9,213 nt of DNA from Planctomycetota bacterium (GTDB lineage: Bacteria > Planctomycetota > SBBH01 > JAHFOU01): positions 1-9,213 of the forward strand of contig JAHFOU010000026.1 in the NCBI GenBank assembly GCA_023261525.1, written 5' to 3'. Position numbers and translations under genes: made by a program. The notes under the pieces were generated by a model. It worked only from the letters and a program-made list of their open reading frames with translations, did not search any database and was not told where the DNA came from. Of the stretch, positions 5,500 through 9,213 are shown piece by piece (position 1 is the stretch's first letter; each line of letters starts with the position of its first letter).

Positions 5500-6463
5500 G
5501 CTTGGCCGGCGCCGCCGGATACAGCTTCTGGAGGATGGCCAGCTTCAGGGCCTTGAGCTTGGCCTCCGGGAACTCCGCCGTCGGCTTGAGGTACTGGACC
5601 CGCTCCAGGAGCTGGCGGTGGGTGTACTTCTGGTCCAGCTTCAGGTGGAGGATGCAGGCGTTCTCCCGGGTGGAGTCCAGGATGAGGTGGTTTCGGTTCG
5701 GGGCCAGGAGCCCGTCCACCGCGAACTCGTGCCCGACCACCAGCACGTCGCAGCCGACCTTGCGGGCGAAGGCCGCCGCCGAGGTCGGATTGTGGTCCCG
5801 GCCCCAGACCAGGTCCTTGACCACCTCCGTCCTCACCACCGCGTCCCCGCGGGAGATCACGGAATTCGAGCTTCCCGAACCGGCCTTCTCCAGCAGCCCC
5901 AGGCTGAACTGGTTCATCGCCTTGGCCGAGGTGGAGTGGCTGAACCAGACGTTGGACGGGGTCTTGAGCGCCACCGGCAGGGCGGCCAGGAACTTCTTGG
6001 CGGCCGCCTGGATCTCCCCGCCGGAGCCCCCCAGGGCCTTCATGCGGCTCTCGGAGAAGACCAGAGGGATGAGACGCCCGTCCTTCTTGATCGGAGAGCC
6101 CTCGAGCTCGGCCAGCTCGTGGTTGCCCAGCAGGATGTGGACCTGGTCGGGATGGGCGATCTTGAGCTCCGAGGCCTCCTGGAGGATCTCGTAGGAGAAG
6201 TCCCGGCCCCGGTTGCAGAAGTCGTGGATGAGCTCGTGCAGGACCAGGTGGCGCTGGGGGTTCTTGTCCAGGGCCGCCCGGGCCACGATCTCCTCGTAGT
6301 TGTCGAGGTTGCCGTGGATGTCCCCGGTGAGGATGAGGTCGCCCTGGGCGGGGAGGGCGATCAGGTCCCCCTTGCGCCACTTGTCCTTCCGGAGGGCCTC
6401 GGCCGCCTCCTCGAAGAGACGCACCACCTTCCCCTGACCGGTGAACATGCCCAGCAGCCCCAT
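5492..6463 (-). CDS. PPP-superfamily metallophosphoesterase (probable protein phosphatase)
   Basis: A 323-residue calcineurin-like phosphoesterase laid out like a PPP Ser/Thr phosphatase. Motifs in order are GDIHGN at 47-52; HDFCNRG at 80-86, aligning with GDxVDRG; LLGNHELAE at 111-119; H176 in WFSHSTSA; and VVGHE at 242-246. The bridging metal ligand D81 is kept, while the first Gly is His and the second Asp is Asn84. The C-terminus (about 275-323) is a helical, Lys- and Ala-rich tail. There is no signal peptide, so it is probably cytoplasmic. It begins 4 bases after the FHA gene's stop and must be co-transcribed with it. No clear ribosome binding site precedes the first ATG; a second ATG at residue 6 follows a GGGG, so the start is uncertain by five residues. 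Its substrate is unknown; a nucleotide phosphoesterase role is possible. Confidence 0.82.
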   Translation of the reverse strand: MGLLGMFTGQGKVVRLFEEAAEALRKDKWRKGDLIALPAQGDLILTGDIHGNLDNYEEIVARAALDKNPQRHLVLHELIHDFCNRGRDFSYEILQEASELKIAHPDQVHILLGNHELAELEGSPIKKDGRLIPLVFSESRMKALGGSGGEIQAAAKKFLAALPVALKTPSNVWFSHSTSAKAMNQFSLGLLEKAGSGSSNSVISRGDAVVRTEVVKDLVWGRDHNPTSAAAFARKVGCDVLVVGHEFAVDGLLAPNRNHLILDSTRENACILHLKLDQKYTHRQLLERVQYLKPTAEFPEAKLKALKLAILQKLYPAAPAKPA

Positions 6464-6467
6464 GACG

Positions 6468-7187
6468 CTAGGCCGTGATGCGGACGTCGAAGGTCGAGAC
6501 CCCGATGACGACCTTGTCGCCGTTCTTCAGCTCCCGGCGATCGATCCGTTCGCCGTTGACGAAGGTGCCGTTCTTGGAGGCCAGGTCCTGGATCCAGAAG
6601 GTCCCCTTGATCCGCTTGAAGAGGGCATGCTCGGTGGAGACGTCGCGCTCGGTGTCCGGGAGGGCGGCGACCTTGTCCTTCTCCCCTTCCAGGTTGCGGC
6701 CGACCATGACCTCGGCGAGATCCCCCGTGAGGACCCAGGAATCCCCCTGGCGCGGGCCGCTGGCCGCCGAGATCGTGCAGGTCCCCTGGCGCTCGGCGGA
6801 GACCGGGGCTTCCACATGGACCCTCAGGACGACCTGGCCGATGTCCACCTCGTCCCCGTGGATCAGGCGGGCCTTCTCCATCCGCTGGCCGTTCAGGGTG
6901 GTGCCGTTCTTGGAGCCCAGGTCGTAGACCCAGTAGCCGTCCTCCTGCTTCTTGAAGACGGCGTGGTGCCCGGAGATGAACTTGCAATGGTCGGGGAAGG
7001 AGACGGACCGGCCGGCGGCGGCCGCCAGCTCCTCCTCCGTCATGAGCCTGCCGACGGTGAGATCCCCCTCGTCGAGGGACCAGTGCTCGCCCAGGCGGGC
7101 GCCCTGGATCACCCAGACACTGGCCTTGAGTTGGTCCACCGGGGCGGGATAGTCCCGGGAAGGCTTCTTGAAGAGGCCGCCGAACAT
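6468..7187 (-). CDS. Tandem FHA-domain protein
   Basis: A 239-residue cytoplasmic protein with two forkhead-associated domains, which bind phosphothreonine peptides. FHA1 spans about 23-124: GR at 46-47, SGHHAVF at 72-78 and DLGSKNGTTLNG at 89-100. FHA2 spans about 137-237: VGR at 162-164, STEHALF at 184-190 and DLASKNGTFVNG at 201-212. The Arg, Ser, His and Asn residues that contact phosphopeptides appear present in both copies. Several acidic and basic residues sit between Gly-Arg and Ser-x-x-His in each, longer than in minimal FHA domains. I chose the ATG at 7187 because the proposed promoter would begin transcription there; an in-frame ATG at 7199 overlaps the -10 hexamer. The PPP phosphatase gene follows 4 bases downstream, suggesting a shared phosphosignalling task. 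No kinase gene is in the window. Confidence 0.9.
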   Translation of the reverse strand: MFGGLFKKPSRDYPAPVDQLKASVWVIQGARLGEHWSLDEGDLTVGRLMTEEELAAAAGRSVSFPDHCKFISGHHAVFKKQEDGYWVYDLGSKNGTTLNGQRMEKARLIHGDEVDIGQVVLRVHVEAPVSAERQGTCTISAASGPRQGDSWVLTGDLAEVMVGRNLEGEKDKVAALPDTERDVSTEHALFKRIKGTFWIQDLASKNGTFVNGERIDRRELKNGDKVVIGVSTFDVRITA

Positions 7188-7194
7188 GGGCCCT

Positions 7195-7224
7195 ACCATA
7201 ACGCCCCGGCGGCGGGGGTGTCAA
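7195..7224 (-). promoter_or_regulatory. Promoter of the FHA-phosphatase operon (TTGACA-18-TATGGT)
   Basis: On the minus strand, a perfect TTGACA -35 (7224-7219) is followed after 18 bases by TATGGT (7200-7195), a four-of-six -10. Seven bases then separate the -10 from the ATG at 7187, so the transcript should start at or next to the start codon. Confidence 0.6.
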
Positions 7225-7247
7225 CCCGGTCGGCCCGTCGCTATACT
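7218..7247 (+). promoter_or_regulatory. Promoter of secA (GTGTCA-18-TATACT)
   Basis: TATACT at 7242-7247 is a five-of-six -10. GTGTCA at 7218-7223 matches four of six -35 bases with 18-base spacing. The -10 ends 11 bases before the secA ATG, leaving a leader of about five bases with no Shine-Dalgarno. The -35 shares bases 7219-7223 with that of the divergent FHA promoter. Confidence 0.55.
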
Positions 7248-7258
7248 GGCCGGCCCTC

Positions 7259-9213
<1,955 letters not shown>

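Noticed and set aside
5488..5515. Intrinsic terminator between the STAS and phosphatase genes
   Set aside because: The palindrome has no loop, the nearby G+C-rich complementarity (CCGGC/GCCGG) is coding sequence, and no T-run follows on either strand.
6214..6240. HELIH in the phosphatase as a zinc metalloprotease HExxH site
   Set aside because: The surrounding GDIHGN, GNHE and VVGHE motifs are those of a calcineurin-like phosphoesterase, and the final H-D aligns with G-D of GDxVDRG. No protease fold context is visible.
7188..7199. In-frame ATG at 7199 as the FHA gene start
   Set aside because: It overlaps the -10 hexamer TATGGT, so it would lie upstream of the expected transcript start, and it adds only four residues outside the FHA fold. 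It remains possible if another promoter is used.

Overview
This is a G+C-rich, gene-dense bacterial chromosome segment (roughly two-thirds G+C or more by eye, with codons almost always ending in C or G). The gene content is Gram-negative-like housekeeping plus signalling. The style fits Acidobacteriota of the Holophaga/Geothrix type, but that is an inference from composition and gene order. No marker in the window proves the taxon. There is no tRNA, rRNA, CRISPR array or insertion sequence, and no gap without a gene exceeds 71 bases.

Layout. (1) 31-3024, plus strand: an ORF6N-domain gene with accessory character, then rimO, pgsA and pgpA. Each start overlaps the previous stop by 4 bases (ATGA, GTGA, ATGA). 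RimO modifies ribosomal protein S12; PgsA and PgpA are consecutive enzymes of phosphatidylglycerol synthesis. (2) 3037-5495, plus strand: a partner-switching module made of a membrane-bound SpoIIE/RsbU-type phosphatase with HAMP, an RsbW-like GHKL kinase and a STAS antagonist. No sigma factor or other output gene accompanies it. (3) 5492-7187, minus strand: a tandem FHA-domain protein followed by a PPP-superfamily phosphatase, a phosphoprotein-signalling pair. It converges on the STAS gene so tightly that the two stop codons share the bases CTAG. (4) 7259 to the window edge, plus strand: secA, divergent from the FHA gene and cut off by the window.

How the pieces fit. The two signalling units are independent by family: one uses Ser phosphorylation of a STAS protein, the other probably reads phosphothreonine through FHA domains. 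Both sit between core envelope genes (phospholipid synthesis and protein export). The most notable non-coding pattern is promoter placement. At each of the five starts where I can propose a promoter, a -10-like hexamer lies only 6-10 bases (7 and 11 at the FHA and secA starts) before the start codon and no Shine-Dalgarno is visible. Operon-internal genes such as pgpA and the STAS gene do have one. This suggests leaderless or very short-leader mRNAs for the first genes. The secA and FHA promoters are back to back with overlapping -35 elements. I found no clearly new multi-gene system. The best leads are this promoter architecture, the orphan partner switch, and the FHA/PPP pair with its altered phosphatase motif.
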